Origin: Papaver somniferum | Taxonomy: Eukaryota; Streptophyta; Magnoliopsida; Ranunculales; Papaveraceae | Direction of reading: 5' to 3' | DNA: 64,000 nucleotides | Assembly: GCF_003573695.1 (NCBI RefSeq) | Contig: NC_039359.1 | Location: 76,522,783-76,586,782 of the forward strand | In this document: one piece after another, positions 35,238-46,988 of the stretch | How positions within the stretch are numbered: position 1 is the stretch's first letter | How the letters are laid out: each line of letters begins with the position of its first letter | The notes under the pieces: model-generated | The model's database searches: none | What the model saw: the letters and a program-made list of their open reading frames with translations, nothing else | Told to the model about the DNA's origin: nothing | Position numbers and translations under genes: made by a program

Positions 35238-35379
35238 TTATAGGAGCAAATCTGACTTCAACGGCAAAACAAAAATCAGATTTCAACTCATTATAAAAAA
35301 AAATTGAAGAAACAAAAACAGAGACTGCTATTTATGGTCACGTACCGGTTACAGTCAATGAGAGTCTCCACTAGTGGTT

Positions 35380-38250
35380 CTCCACAACTTAACTCTCTTT
35401 TTCTTTGCTCTAGCGCCTCCGACGACCAGCAGCAACTTGGAAAATCATATCCATTTTACTTTCTCTTTCGATCTTGGAAAAACCATCTCTTTTTTCAGGT
35501 TCATGCAATATATGGAATCCATTTCTAGTTCATATTCATTAGGGTATTTTGTTCCGATCTTGTAAGTTACTCTTATTTTTTATTAAATTTGTTTCATGGA
35601 TCGAAATCTATTTGATTCTAGATGAAGGGTTTTGATTATTTTTGTAGATCTATGAAGTTTTTATCTAAACTAAATCTCCTAAACTGCAATTATTTTCCAC
35701 TCTTTCAATTTTGAATGATTTAGTGAGTATGAAAGAAAGAAGTATTGGGGTTTTCGAAACAGTACTGTTATCTATCAATTTAAAGTAAAATTATTAGTCT
35801 TTTTTTTCTTATAATCAGTCATATTTAGGATTTTATTTGTTGTATGAAATGATCTGCAATTTGATTAATTTATTAGGGATTTAGTTTCAGTTGTGATTTT
35901 GGTTTCGTTTTGTATCCTTTACAGGGTTGTGGGGTTGGTTTAATAAGGTATCGGAGTACCTAAGACTGTCGAGCAGGGAAGCTTACACTTGTTCACTTAA
36001 CGGTTCACCATGTCTTCTTTCCTCCTCCCTTTTCTGCTCACTCGTACCCATGAGACTTCAGAATATAATCTCTTTGTATTTAGTTTATTATTGGGTCTTT
36101 ATTCTTGATTTTTTGAGGTGCCTGAAAAAAATGACAAGAGTTGTTTTATTAGTGTTTTGGGATTAAGGTTTATGTTGGGATTTCACTTGTGAAACTAATT
36201 GGGTTTTTTGTTTGTTGGTTCGTCTCTTTGTGAATTTACAGGTAATGAGATCTGATATCTAGAGCTTGTGATGGTAGTGTTTGTGTGTTTGTTTGGAGTT
36301 AGTGTTGTCGCTTTATTTTGGTTTTTGGACACGGATGCTCAAAAATCTGAACGGTAGATTAGATTACTGCTGCAGTTTGTTTGTGGAGACGGTAATTGAC
36401 CAGTGCTCAGAGTTGTGGTGGTGCTGATTATTGGCTCCTGGCTGGTGTTGTTTTTGGTGGTCGGCGATGTAGTTGGTGGTAGTTTATGGTGGAATGGTAA
36501 TGGAGATTTTAGTAAGTCCCATCAAAGAAAAAAAAAAAGATATCTAAACTGGATGGTATCAACTCATATGTCACTCTAATGCATCTCTTTTTGTTTATTG
36601 AACTTTAAGTTTGGTGAAACTTCCTTTATGTGGATATCTACTTGAGGTTCCATGCTGCTTTTAAGCATCCATGGGTGTTTAGATATTGGGGATCTATCTA
36701 TCTTTTTAAGCATGAAACCTTCATAACTTGCACTTATTTAACCATGTCATATACATTGTTGATGCCAATTTTATATCAGGTTCGTCATTTACGTGATAGC
36801 AATAGCTTTGGAACCCGAAGTGCGCAAGTTACTTTTTACTTCGAGTGCTTCATTTCAAGTAAGCACTGTCATGCTCATATAGTTTTTTCCTATTTACATA
36901 GAATGTTTTCAGATTTCAATATTCAGTAATCATAGCACAAAATCTGTTTAGCAGAAGGAAGAGAATATGCTTGAACACCAACAGGATATAAAAAGGTCAT
37001 TTGTTCCTTCTTCACAAACGGTATTGAACATCCACTATCTTCAGAAAAGTAGTGGTTGGTTTGATTTCAGTTCTGATGCCGTGGAAGTTGCTCTCAAGGT
37101 AATGTTATTGAAGGGTATGGTTTTTGTAAATTGTTGTGATCTTGTGATTTAATTCATTTAGTTCATGTTGTCTAATTTATTTGGTTTATACCTAGTTGTA
37201 TATAATTTTTGTCAACGGGTTCTTTTCAGTCGTAGTTACGGTTACATCAACCTATTTGGTTTATCCTCTTTGGTGGTCTTATAGAACCCACTGTAAGGTG
37301 CAGTTTTTCATTCATGTAACCATGTCTATATATTAAAATCCACTTGTGTTCAAGTTCCTTAGATTGTGTATTATATTATTCTACTTGTACGTGTACTTTT
37401 TGCAGTCCTTCATAATGCGTTCTGAAATGATCTCTATACAATGACATTAGGAGGTAATCAATGTAGTAGTTTTGGGCTTCTTCGCTAATTAGGTATGTGA
37501 GTTTCTGAAACTACTTTGAAACAGGTAAACAAATAATTTTCCTAAGTTCAATGATGGTCGGTGTTTATAATTCAATGTATGAAATGACCATGTATTGCCT
37601 AAGTTATGTCTCTTAGAAACTTATGGTTATATTCTTTGAATGTTTTACCAAAAGTAGTCAAACATTGAACATCCATTGTTTTCTTTATCATATTTATTTA
37701 CCTTTTTGGCTAGTTTACAGGAACCATCGTGGTTTGAGGCATTATTGGGGTCTCAGAGTCCATGGACAGCTCACCAAGACTGCTGGATTTTCAAGGTTGT
37801 TGGTTCTAAACGTTGGTCCTTGATTTCAAGGTACAAGGAAAGTTCTAGTGAAGAAACTTGTATTTGTGTCACCCATTTGCATGGCTCAGCAACAAGAAAT
37901 AAGCACTTTCATGTGAGTATTTTACTGATCTCTTTGGTCTGAGTTCAGGAAATTTAGAAATTTAGTTAATTGAAGTACTAAGGCTTCCACTTTTGACTGT
38001 GTCCAGGTTTGCTACGAATACACGGCGTAGCAAGGAAATGAATAACTCTAGTCCATACGCCACCACTTCACCCCCAGTCCTTCATTCCACTACCACCTGA
38101 TGTTTCTTTGGTTTGCTAATTTGTCTTCAAATTATGAATTCATGATCAGGTGCATATGGTTTCCTATTAGCAAATACCAAATACTGGTTTTAGTGAACCT
38201 ATTTCCTATATGGATTACTAATCTAGCTTTACCCATGTCCTAAATTTAGA
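35380..38250 (+). pseudogene. Multi-exon gene fragment of unknown origin
   Basis: Two clear exon-like blocks have canonical splice borders and full-length open frames. 36955-37098 (48 codons) contains SSGWFDFSSDAVEVALK between AG and GT. 37721-37912 (64 codons) contains [20 protein letters not shown] between AG and GT. A third possible block is 36780-36859. Upstream, 35380-35900 looks like a 5' UTR/intron. The source was not recognised, and the blocks may come from more than one gene because the next exon (38250-38341) belongs to a different family. Within the CACTA-bracketed region this fits gene capture, but a real host gene cannot be excluded. Confidence 0.4.
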
Positions 38251-38341
38251 TGATTATGTTGGAAGGAGAAAAAGTTGTAATAGATGTTGTTGATGCGTTA
38301 AGAAGTGGAGCTGCTACAATGAAAGCTATCCAAAAATCAAC
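38250..38341 (+). pseudogene. Orphan ESCRT-III SNF7/VPS32 exon
   Basis: The 92-nt exon, bounded by TTTAG and GTAAG, encodes MIMLEGEKVVIDVVDALRSG and then AATMKAIQKST. This matches the central helix of plant SNF7/VPS32 (CHMP4) proteins, where ...MIMLEG...VDALR.GA.AMK..QKAT is conserved. SNF7 forms membrane-scission filaments in endosomal sorting. The preceding and following SNF7 exons were not found nearby, so this is an isolated captured or leftover exon. Confidence 0.7.
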
Positions 38342-38355
38342 GTAAGTAGATGCTC

Positions 38356-38399
38356 CTCTTCTCTTTCTTTCTCTCTCTTTCTCTCTCTCTCTCTCTCTC
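38356..38399. repeat. (CT)n microsatellite
   Basis: CT-rich tract ending in a run of about ten CT units, in the intron directly downstream of the SNF7-like exon. Confidence 0.8.
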
Positions 38400-38993
38400 G
38401 GAGTATGTTTCTATGTCGTTGCACTAAATTAATGCTATCCTCTCTTATTCGCACATATATATGTCAATATCATTACACGCTGTTTTTGGTGCCTTTTAAA
38501 GACTAAGAAAAATATGCCTGTGTGAAATTGGGAGCACTTAATTCAGGAACTGCAAAGTAACATAGATGGAACTTCACCTAGTTATGCACGCTCCACGCCT
38601 TCATATCACTTTGTTATCATCTCTGTGTTGTTTTTACTGACAGGGTGCTTGGTGTTTAGGAATAAGTATTCACATGTCTAGCGAGTAAAACAGTAGCGTT
38701 CTCATTTAGGATATTGAATACTAATAGTAAATTTGTTCATTGTTTGTTGTAGATTTTGAGCAGCTTCACTAAAAGTAGCGTGCGACATCTAACACATTGA
38801 TCTTGCTGGTTCCACTAGAAATTCCTCGTGACAACTTCAACTTCAACCTTTGGGCATGCCTCATGCGGCAGAAATGTTCACCTAGGTAGCTGGTTTTCTT
38901 GGTTCCAAAGTATGTGAGTTCTTTTTTCTTTAAATCGTTATGCAAGAACCTTGATGTGATTTATCCACATGACAATCCTTCATATGATTTTTG

Positions 38994-39126
38994 TAACTTC
39001 ATACTTTATATATGAGTTCATCATGGTTAATTAACTCTAAGAAAATCTTAATTAACTTCATACTTTATATATGAGTTCATCATGGTTCAACTACAGTCCA
39101 GACCGTAGTTAGTTTGTAGTTGAACC
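38994..39126. repeat. Direct duplication and inverted-repeat microinversion at a copia breakpoint
   Basis: A 35-bp sequence starting TAACTTCATACTTTATATAT occurs at 38994-39028 and again at 39053-39087. Immediately after it, GGTTCAACTAC (39085-39095) and GTAGTTGAACC (39116-39126) form an inverted repeat around a segment that is the reverse complement of the corresponding part of the other LTR (near 45105-45135). Copia LTR homology resumes at 39116. Confidence 0.75.
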
Positions 39127-40998
39127 CCAATCAATATCACACTGATCCAAGGTACAGTTATGCTCCTACATCTCTGATCCCAGCAGGATACTACGCATTT
39201 GATTCCCTTAGCTGATCTCACCCACAACTAAGAGTTGCTACGACCCAAAGTCGAAGACTATCATAAACAAATTTGTATCACACTGAAAAGTATATGGTAA
39301 TAGATAATTCTGTCTCCCACAGAAATACCTACAAGTTTTGTTCCGTCTTTTGATAAATCAAGGTGAACAGGAACCAATTGATAAACCAAACTTATATTCC
39401 CGAAGAACAACTCAGTATTATCAATCACCTCACAATAATCTTAATCGACGCGGTGAAAGAAGATATTGTGGAATCACAAACGATGAGACAAAGATGTTTG
39501 TGATTACTTTTATATCTTGCCTATCGGAGATATCAATCTCAAGTCAATCGTTACAATTGTACTCAACACGATAGAATCAGCAAGATCAGATCACACAACG
39601 ACAAGAAAGTAGTATCGGTCTGGCTTCACAATCCCAATGAAGTCTTCAAGTCGTTAACCTACAGAGTCTCGAAGAAACCTAAGGTTAAAGGAGAATCGAC
39701 TCTAGCTTATACAACTAGTATCAAACAGGAGGTGTGGGGATTAGGTTTCCTAGTTGCTAGAGTTCTCCCTTACTTTCAAATCAGGGTTTGCCATCAATAT
39801 TAGCTTAGTAACAAAGCATTCAATATTCACCGTTACATGAAAACCTGATTAGATTTAAGCTAATATCTTTCAACTGTTATATAGAAAACTTAGCTTGTTA
39901 CACACAAATTAAATGCACGATTTTAGGTTTGTGTAACCGTACCCAAACATGTACATTCGTTGGTTCAACAATAGATAACCAAATGGTTAGCCATATGAGA
40001 ACTTTCATATCAAACATATTCTTCTTCACCATAACTAGTTCAAATGACTCAAATGAACTAGTTAGAGAGTTGTTCAGTTGTTTAGATCTTACAGAAGTAC
40101 ACAAGACACAATCGAAGCAAAAACGATTTGGTTCACTCGAATCGATTCATGAACTTTATAGCCATGGTTTGCAAACTTCAATTCCTTAGTTTATATAAGT
40201 ATAAGTTCACGAATAATAGTTTTTAGAAATAACCAACTTAAGTTCGCGGACTGAGTTCGCGGACTTAAGTACCAGGAATAAGTTTGTAAACAATTAACAA
40301 ACTCCAACATATTTTCTCGGGACGAGAACCTCCGACAGTTCGCGGACTGGGTTCGCGGACTCTGTTCCGGTTTTCCTGATAAAAAAAGTACGCATACTTT
40401 GGTTCAAGGAATAAGGACTTATAGATATATGTGTTACCACACAATGCTTATGTCCAACAATAGTTATATAATCTAAACTCTCATTTCAATAATTGAAATA
40501 TTCTAAGAGGACGTTATATAGTTGTTGTTCAAAAACTATTTTTCGTCAAAGCCATTTTCAAGTAATTGAAACATAATATGACTTTCGTCACTAGGTAAAG
40601 ATGAACTTGGCCAAAGCGAAAGCTTAGCAACACATATTTCGAGAAATAGATAAGCGAGATAAACTCGGCTCGAAATAGCAAATGTGTAAAATCAAAGTCT
40701 ATATAGCAAAACGAGTTTTGTCTCAAGATAGGAGATAGAGTAGATAGACTTTTGAGTGATAGATAAGTTCAAGTCTCCACATACCTTTTAGTCGATGAAG
40801 TTCCACCAGTTCCTTGAGTAGTTCTTCGTCTTGTATGATGATCTCCTTGGAGTTCTTGAGCTCAACTAAACTTTCTATCCTAGTCCGAGACTTAGCTATA
40901 ATAGACTAGAAATCAAGACTTATAGTTTTGATCACTAACATTGACAAACATGCTTGAGATAGCAACGCATGCGAGTTCGACCGAGCAGTGCTCTAACA
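39116..40998 (-). repeat. 3' LTR of gag-only copia element, truncated
   Basis: Homologous to about 45132-46988 with scattered differences. The outermost about 460 bp (equivalent to 44669-45132) is missing beyond the breakpoint at 39116. The outer start TGTTAGAGCACTGCTCGG lies at 40998 directly beside the polypurine tract. Confidence 0.8.
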
Positions 40999-41010
40999 AT
41001 CTCCCCCTTT
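40999..41010 (-). promoter_or_regulatory. Polypurine tract
   Basis: On the - strand AAAGGGGGAGAT directly precedes TGTTAGAGC, the 3' LTR start. It primes plus-strand DNA synthesis. Further CTCCCCC tracts occur at about 41327 and 41414. Confidence 0.8.
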
Positions 41011-43101
41011 GTCAATTTTAGTGACAAAACTATTAATACATATGGAATACAAAAATAAATAAATAAATAAACTTTTGTAGATCATATTCCACATGCCTAA
41101 TCTTCAACATTACTCGAAATCTTCGTCACTTCTAAGTACTCCAATGATTCCACAGGTTGTAAGTTTAGCATCATCGTTGTTGAAAATACGTAGCTATAAC
41201 AATGAGAAAACAAGAATTCTCAATCATTGTTATACAGTGTCATAGTATTATTATTCAGCATCAAAGTTCAATTGTATCACAACTTTGACAACAATACTAT
41301 GGTGATATGTATCACTCCCCCTTAGTCAATACTCCATCTCACATGGAAACCACTCCCCTTTACATAATGATCCGAAAACTATATGTATTTGTAGTGTGAA
41401 CTACATATAAATTCTCCCCCTTTTTGTCAATAAAATTGGCAAAGGTACGAAAACGGGATCCTAATGAAATTTTCAAAGAAACATTTCATGACCAAAAGAA
41501 AGCACATATCAACTTATTTAGATGTAATTATAAAGCGGAAGCTAAATGCTTTCATCAAGGATTTTATAAAAATACAAGATAACTCCTATAATATTCCACA
41601 ACCGCACTCGCCACAAAGATTTGGCAATTAAGTACAATTTCAATTAAGAACTCTCCCCCATAATATGTCATTTCCGAAAGAACAACAAGAGCGACCTTAA
41701 TTTCAAGAGAAAAGAAGGATTTCTTTGGACATAAAAAATCACATACGAATATGAATTTGAATCCAAATAATACTCAATTAAATTAACCACAAGAAAATTC
41801 ATGATTAATCTAATTGGAAGTGCTCAATATAAGAGAACTTACGGAGCCGCATAGTATATACATAAAATATGGATTAGGGAAGATCAATATTGCGGAATAC
41901 ACAAGTATTGATTCTATTTCCCATCATTATTTGCACAATGACATACAATATGCATAATCCTCGTAAACAAAAGTTCATCCTATCTTCCATCAATATTTAC
42001 ACAATGACATAATAGGCTTAAAAACTTTTGTAATGTCAAAAATCTCATTCATTATTTTATCAATACATGCATATCGACATACGAAATACTTAACTTTTGA
42101 TAAAGTATGGGACAATCATAGTTCACAGACGCAAACACACATATCCCATAACAAATTGCAATATATAAAACCATAAAGATTGATACTGCAAAAATCATCT
42201 TTGTCCTTAGAAGGTAGAATCAATCTTTTTCGCACGGATTTACACCCAGAATAGCCACCAAAGGCGTATAAAGATATTTTCTTAACAAGGAAGAACATAC
42301 AAAGTCATTAACAACCATGCACCATAGTTCACATAAGATGGTTGTGAACATTCAAGAATCCCATAGCAATGCCTGCTACTTCCCATTCTTGAACTTCCTT
42401 CTTTGTGATTCACCAACAACATTCTTGTAAAGATACAAAAGAGCTTAGAAGAGAGGTACTCCAAGAATCCAAGTGCCCAAGTCCAAGAGAAATGGAACAA
42501 GTGCAACGAAACAGAGCAAAACACTCAAAAACAAGAGTCATGACAAGGACCATTCTTAACTCATCCAAATTCAGGATTTCTCATCTTTATTTTGAAGAAA
42601 ATTCAAAGATGAAGAGAATTCAAAAAGAATGAGGTCATTCCGAGTTTGGACGAAGAAATTACGACCAAAACAAGTTTACCGAATATCGACGTTAAGTATG
42701 CACACGGGTTTGCAAACGAATTTTCATGACCTGGGAGAGCATGCAAACGGGTATGCGGACTTAAACCTCTGGATTTTGATTTTAGATGTTATGCATACCA
42801 GGTAGGTGTACCATGAAGTCCATACATCCCGAACTACTATTTTCAAACCAAAACTTTTAAGAACCTTAAACACAGATCAAGTTAGGTAGAAATGAACAAT
42901 AACCAAGGTACATGGATCACTATAAGTACTCTAAGCAAATAAAAACATAAATCTTGCTCAGGTTTATAGACGTACCTTTTTAGAAGAATCCAGTCGAATT
43001 CTACAGCCTTTCTGAACATAATCTGTGTGCCCCAATTCTCGTGCTTCCCTCACGGTATATATAGTAAGGCATTCCTTGGTGAGGATGCACTTACAACACA
43101 A
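41011..43101 (-). other. Non-coding internal region where pol would be expected
   Basis: AT-rich sequence without integrase, RT or RNase H motifs on either strand. Short ORFs (for example 42282-42524) show no recognised domain. It probably corresponds to the 3' non-coding spacer of SIRE-like elements. Confidence 0.5.
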
Positions 43102-44535
43102 TCAAATTGTGTTGGGGTGAACAATGTATTGCTCACCACAAGTGATCGTTGGATTATCATGAAAGAGATCGCTTTTAGAACCTTTCACATCCAATTCCAT
43201 TTTTCCAAAAAACTTGTTAAGTTCCAACATCATGGATACTGCCTTCTCCATAGTCATGGAATTTTCTGGAAGGTCAATCCTTTTCACACTCAAAGTATCA
43301 TTGGTTTTCTTTGGTACCCACTTCTGAGTGCATTTAGGAAAAACTGGAACCTTCTTCCCATTACTCTCTTCAAGATTTCTCGAAAGAGAATTGAATTGAC
43401 TATTCTTTTGCAAGTTAGTCTTTCTCCAATTGGGAGCATCGGATCTTGTCTTAGTCTTTACGAAGTTATCCTTTTGATAACCATTACGATTGTGAAAAGG
43501 ATTCGGATGACGTTTATAGGCAAATCTATATTTATCACAGCACTAATTCCTTTGCCTAAAGGTTGGACAGTTATAACCTGTAGCGTTAAGGGGATTAGTC
43601 TTAACATATGATCTTGGTTTCACAACTTCTTGTGATGCCCAAACAAGAACATCATGAGGTTTCTCATTCCTTATACGGAAACGACATCTCCTTTTCAGAT
43701 GACCTTTATTTCCGCAATAATGACAAACATAAGGAATGTTGTTACCTCGATCCGTGTGTGCTGACTTTGGAGGTTGATATACTTTGCTCTTTCGAACCTT
43801 AACTTCCGGTGAAGGTATTTCACTTTTTCCATCAATGGAAACCTTTTGTTGAGAAGCATCACTAGCCTTGACAAATTTTACCTCTTTGCTAGTACTTGGA
43901 GCATCTATTCCCTTATAGCCCAATCCTCGTGTATCACGATAATTTTTACTTGCTCCTAACATAGTGGTTAATTTGCTTGAACTAGCATTGAACTTTTTCA
44001 AGTCATCTTCCAACATCTTGATTTCATCAAGAGCAGCAGTTAAATCAGCCTCAATGCGTTTTTCTCGAGCGAGATAAGCGTTTTCTCTGTCGTCAAAACT
44101 TGTTTGCTGGGAGTTAATCCTTGCTTCAGATTCTGCAAGTTTCTCTTCCAACAAAAAATAGTTTTGATAGAGATTATCACATTCAAGTGACTTCATACAT
44201 AGGCTTTCCTCAGAATCCTTGAGGATCTATTCGTTAGAACTATTCGAAACATAAACAACTGCGTAACATCTTCTCAATTTCTTGTTTTCTCTACAAAGAG
44301 GAGTTAGAAGATGAGTGACATGAGAAGTTTTCATCTTCTTATTTTCTAACGAATTCAAAACTTTCACATACTCAGAGACTTCCTCATCAAAATCTCTATC
44401 AATATCTGAATCACCTTTATCAGAAAGTTCATCCAGCTGTTCTTCTAGGCGTGTTTCCCAGACTTCAACAGGTTTTACATGAAGACAATATTTAGATACT
44501 GACCTAGATGTGACAGTCCTCTCCAGTGAATCCAA
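43102..44535 (-). pseudogene. Copia Gag with CCHC zinc knuckle, interrupted
   Basis: Three frames read in order on the - strand. 44535-44227 is N-terminal, acidic, and ends at an in-frame stop. 44196-43543 is in the same frame and holds a coiled coil (KLAESEARI...KRIEADLTAALDEI) and a retroviral-type zinc knuckle CHYCGNKGHLKRRC. 43413-43102 continues in another frame with KWVPK, a motif common at the Gag C-terminus of SIRE-like copia elements. Gag forms the cytoplasmic particle that packages element RNA. One stop and at least one frameshift make this copy defective. Confidence 0.82.
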
Positions 44536-44644
44536 GCTTTAAAAATCATCTGGTAATTTATGAACATGTACATTATTAGAGATAGACTCGTCCATAATCA
44601 GATCGCTACAAACACAGACTTATAAGGTCTTTAAACGTGTTTGC

Positions 44645-44658
44645 CTTCTATGATACCA
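44645..44658 (-). promoter_or_regulatory. Primer binding site, initiator-Met type
   Basis: On the - strand TGGTATCATAGAAG, close to the TGGTATCAGAGC complement of the tRNA-iMet 3' end, about ten bases inside the 5' LTR edge at 44669. The G-to-T change within the motif is a decay mark. Confidence 0.75.
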
Positions 44659-44668
44659 ATTTAAAAAG

Positions 44669-46988
44669 TGGGGGTACAACAACCTCACCCAATATTTCGC
44701 TTAGCAATCTGTATGTACTAACTCCAATATACTTTCAAGAGAATCAACTAGACTCAATCTTAATGAAGTATATCAAAGAGTTATATATCTCTTTCTCGAT
44801 TCAATTCTTACTCAAGCAAATAGAAATCTGCGATCTAATTGAATACAAGAGAAATCACTTGAACGGTACCAAATACCAATATTCAAGTATCAATCAATGT
44901 AAATAAACAACCAAAGGTTGGATATTCTAATTGGTTGATTCAAATGCACAACTTGTGATATTTCAGTTAACAAAATATAATGCGGAAAAGAAATAACACA
45001 GACACAAGAAGTTTGTTAACGAGGAAACCGCAAATGCAGAAATACCCCGGGACCTAGTCCAGATTGAACACACACTGTATTAAGTCGCTACAGACACTAG
45101 ACTACTACAAACTAACTCCGGTCTGGACTTTAGTTGAACCCCAATTAATCTCACACTGATCCAAGGTAAATTTATGCTCCTACGTCTCTGATCCAAGCAG
45201 GATACTATGCACTTGATTCCCTTAGCTAATCCCACCCACAACTAAGATTTGCTACGATCCAAAGTCGAAGACTTTAATAAACACATCTGTATCACATAAA
45301 AAAGTCTATGGTAATAGATAAATCTGTCTCCCACAGAAATACCTACAATTTTTGTTCCGTATTTTTATAAATCAAGGTTAACAGGAACCAATTGATAAAC
45401 CAGACCTATATTCCCGAAGAACAACTCAGTATTATCAATCACCTCACAATAGTCTTAATCGACGCAGCGAAAGAAGGTATTGTGGAATCACAAATGATGA
45501 GACGAAGATGTTTGTGATTACTTTTATATATTTCCTATCAGAGATATCAATCTCAAGTCAATCGTTATGATTGTACTCAACACGATAGAATCAGAAAGAT
45601 CAGATCATACAACTACAAGAAATTAGTATCGATCTGGCTTCACAGTCCCAATGAAGTCTTTAAGTCGTTAACCTACAGGGTCCCAAAGAAACCTAAGGTT
45701 AAAAGAGAATTGACTCTAGATTATACAACTAGTATCACACAGGAGGTGTGGGGATTAGGTTTCCCAGTTGCTAGAGTTCTCCCTTATATAGTCTTTCAAA
45801 TCAGGGTTTGCAACCAATGTTAGCTTAGTAACAAAGCATTCAATATTCACCGTTAGATGAAAACCTGATTAGATTCAAGCTAATATCTTTCAACCGTTAG
45901 ATCGAAAAATTAGATTGTTACACACAAATGAAATGCACGATTTTAGGTTTGTGTAACCGTACCCAAACATGTACGTTCGTTGGTTCAACAATAATTAACC
46001 AAATGGTTAGCCATATGAGCACTTTCATATCAACCATATTCTTCTTCACCATAACTAGTTCAAATGACTCAAATGAACTAGTTAGAGATTTGTTCAATTG
46101 CTTAGATCTTATAGAAGTATACAAGACACAATCGAAGCAAAAACGATTTGATTCACTCGAATTCATGAACTTTACAGCCACGGTTTGCAAACTTGCATTC
46201 TTTAGTTTATATAAGTATAAGTTCATGAATAATCGTTTTTAGAAATAACCAACCTGAGTTCGCAGACTAAAGTACCCGGAATAAGTTTGTAAACAATTCA
46301 TAAACTCCAGCAGATTTTCTCGGGACGAGAACCTCCGACAGTTCGCGGACTCTGTTCCGGTTTTCCTGATCAACAAAGTACGCATACTTTGGTTCAAGGA
46401 ATAAGGACTTATACATATATGGGTTACCACACAATGCTTATATCCAACAATGGTTATATAATCTAAACTCACATTTCAATCATTGAAACATTCTTAGAGG
46501 ACGTTATATAGTTGTTGTTCACAAACTATTTTTCATCAAAGCCATTTTCAAGTAATTGAAACATAATATGACTTTCATCACTAGGTAAAGATGAACTTGG
46601 CCAAAGCGAAAGCTTACCAACACATATTTCGAGAAATAGATAAGCGAGATAAACTCGGCTCGAAATAGCAAAAGTGTATAATCAAAGTCTATATAGAAAA
46701 ACGACTTTTGTCTCAAGATATGAGATAAAGTAGGTACAATTTTGAGTGATAGATAAGTTCAAGTCTCCACATACGTTTTAGTCGATGAAGTTCTACCAGT
46801 TCCTTAAGTAGCTATTCGTCTTGTATGATGATCGCCTTGGAGTTCTTGATCTCAACTACACTTTCTATCCTAGTCCGAGACTTAGCTATAATAGACTAGA
46901 AATCAAGACTTATAGTTTTGATCCATAACATTGACAAACATGCTTGAGATAGCAACGCATGCGAGTTCAAACGAGCAGTGCTCTAACA
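44669..46988 (-). repeat. 5' LTR of gag-only copia element, 2.32 kb
   Basis: Starts TGTTAGAGCACTGCTCG (46988) and ends before the PBS at 44669, with CA on the - strand. The block at 45011-45061 is shared with the other copia family at 5391-5443 and 13240-13290. Antisense ORFs inside are not genes. Confidence 0.8.

Larger units (their letters stand above)
29840..35376. mobile_element. Probable second CACTA element with captured gene fragments, 5.5 kb
   Basis: The left terminus CACTAGTGGAAAAC and the right terminus GTCTCCACTAGTG are inverted over nine bases. GTT flanks both (29837-29839 and 35377-35379), a 3-bp duplication. The left subterminal 190 bp carries repeated ACGAC/CGTC motifs, as in many CACTA elements; the right end lacks obvious copies, so the right boundary is less sure. 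The interior has no transposase but contains exon-like pieces of unrelated genes on the - strand (30531-34372) and a nested MITE, resembling a Pack-CACTA. Confidence 0.5.
39116..46988 (-). mobile_element. Gag-only Ty1/copia (SIRE-like) retrotransposon, 3' LTR truncated
   Basis: In - orientation the 5' LTR is 44669-46988, the Met-type PBS lies at 44645-44658, a gag ORF follows (about 44535-43102), then 2.1 kb without recognisable pol. The polypurine tract is at 40999-41010 and the 3' LTR at 39116-40998. TGTTAGAGC starts both LTRs. The repeated CTCCCCCTTT tracts near the 3' end and the CCHC Gag fit the SIRE/Maximus branch of copia. Lack of protease, integrase, RT and RNase H makes it a TR-GAG-like non-autonomous element or a pol-deleted copy. 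It is inserted 142 bp from the right end of the large CACTA element. Confidence 0.8.

Noticed and set aside
17045..35376. Pairing the 17045 CACTA end with the 35376 end
   Set aside because: The terminal sequences differ (CACTACACC versus CACTAGTGG) and the duplications do not match; 17045 pairs with 47130.
39898..40189. Pairs of ORFs on both strands at about 39.9-40.7 kb and 45.9-46.7 kb
   Set aside because: These are repeated because the two LTRs are repeated; no protein family recognised.
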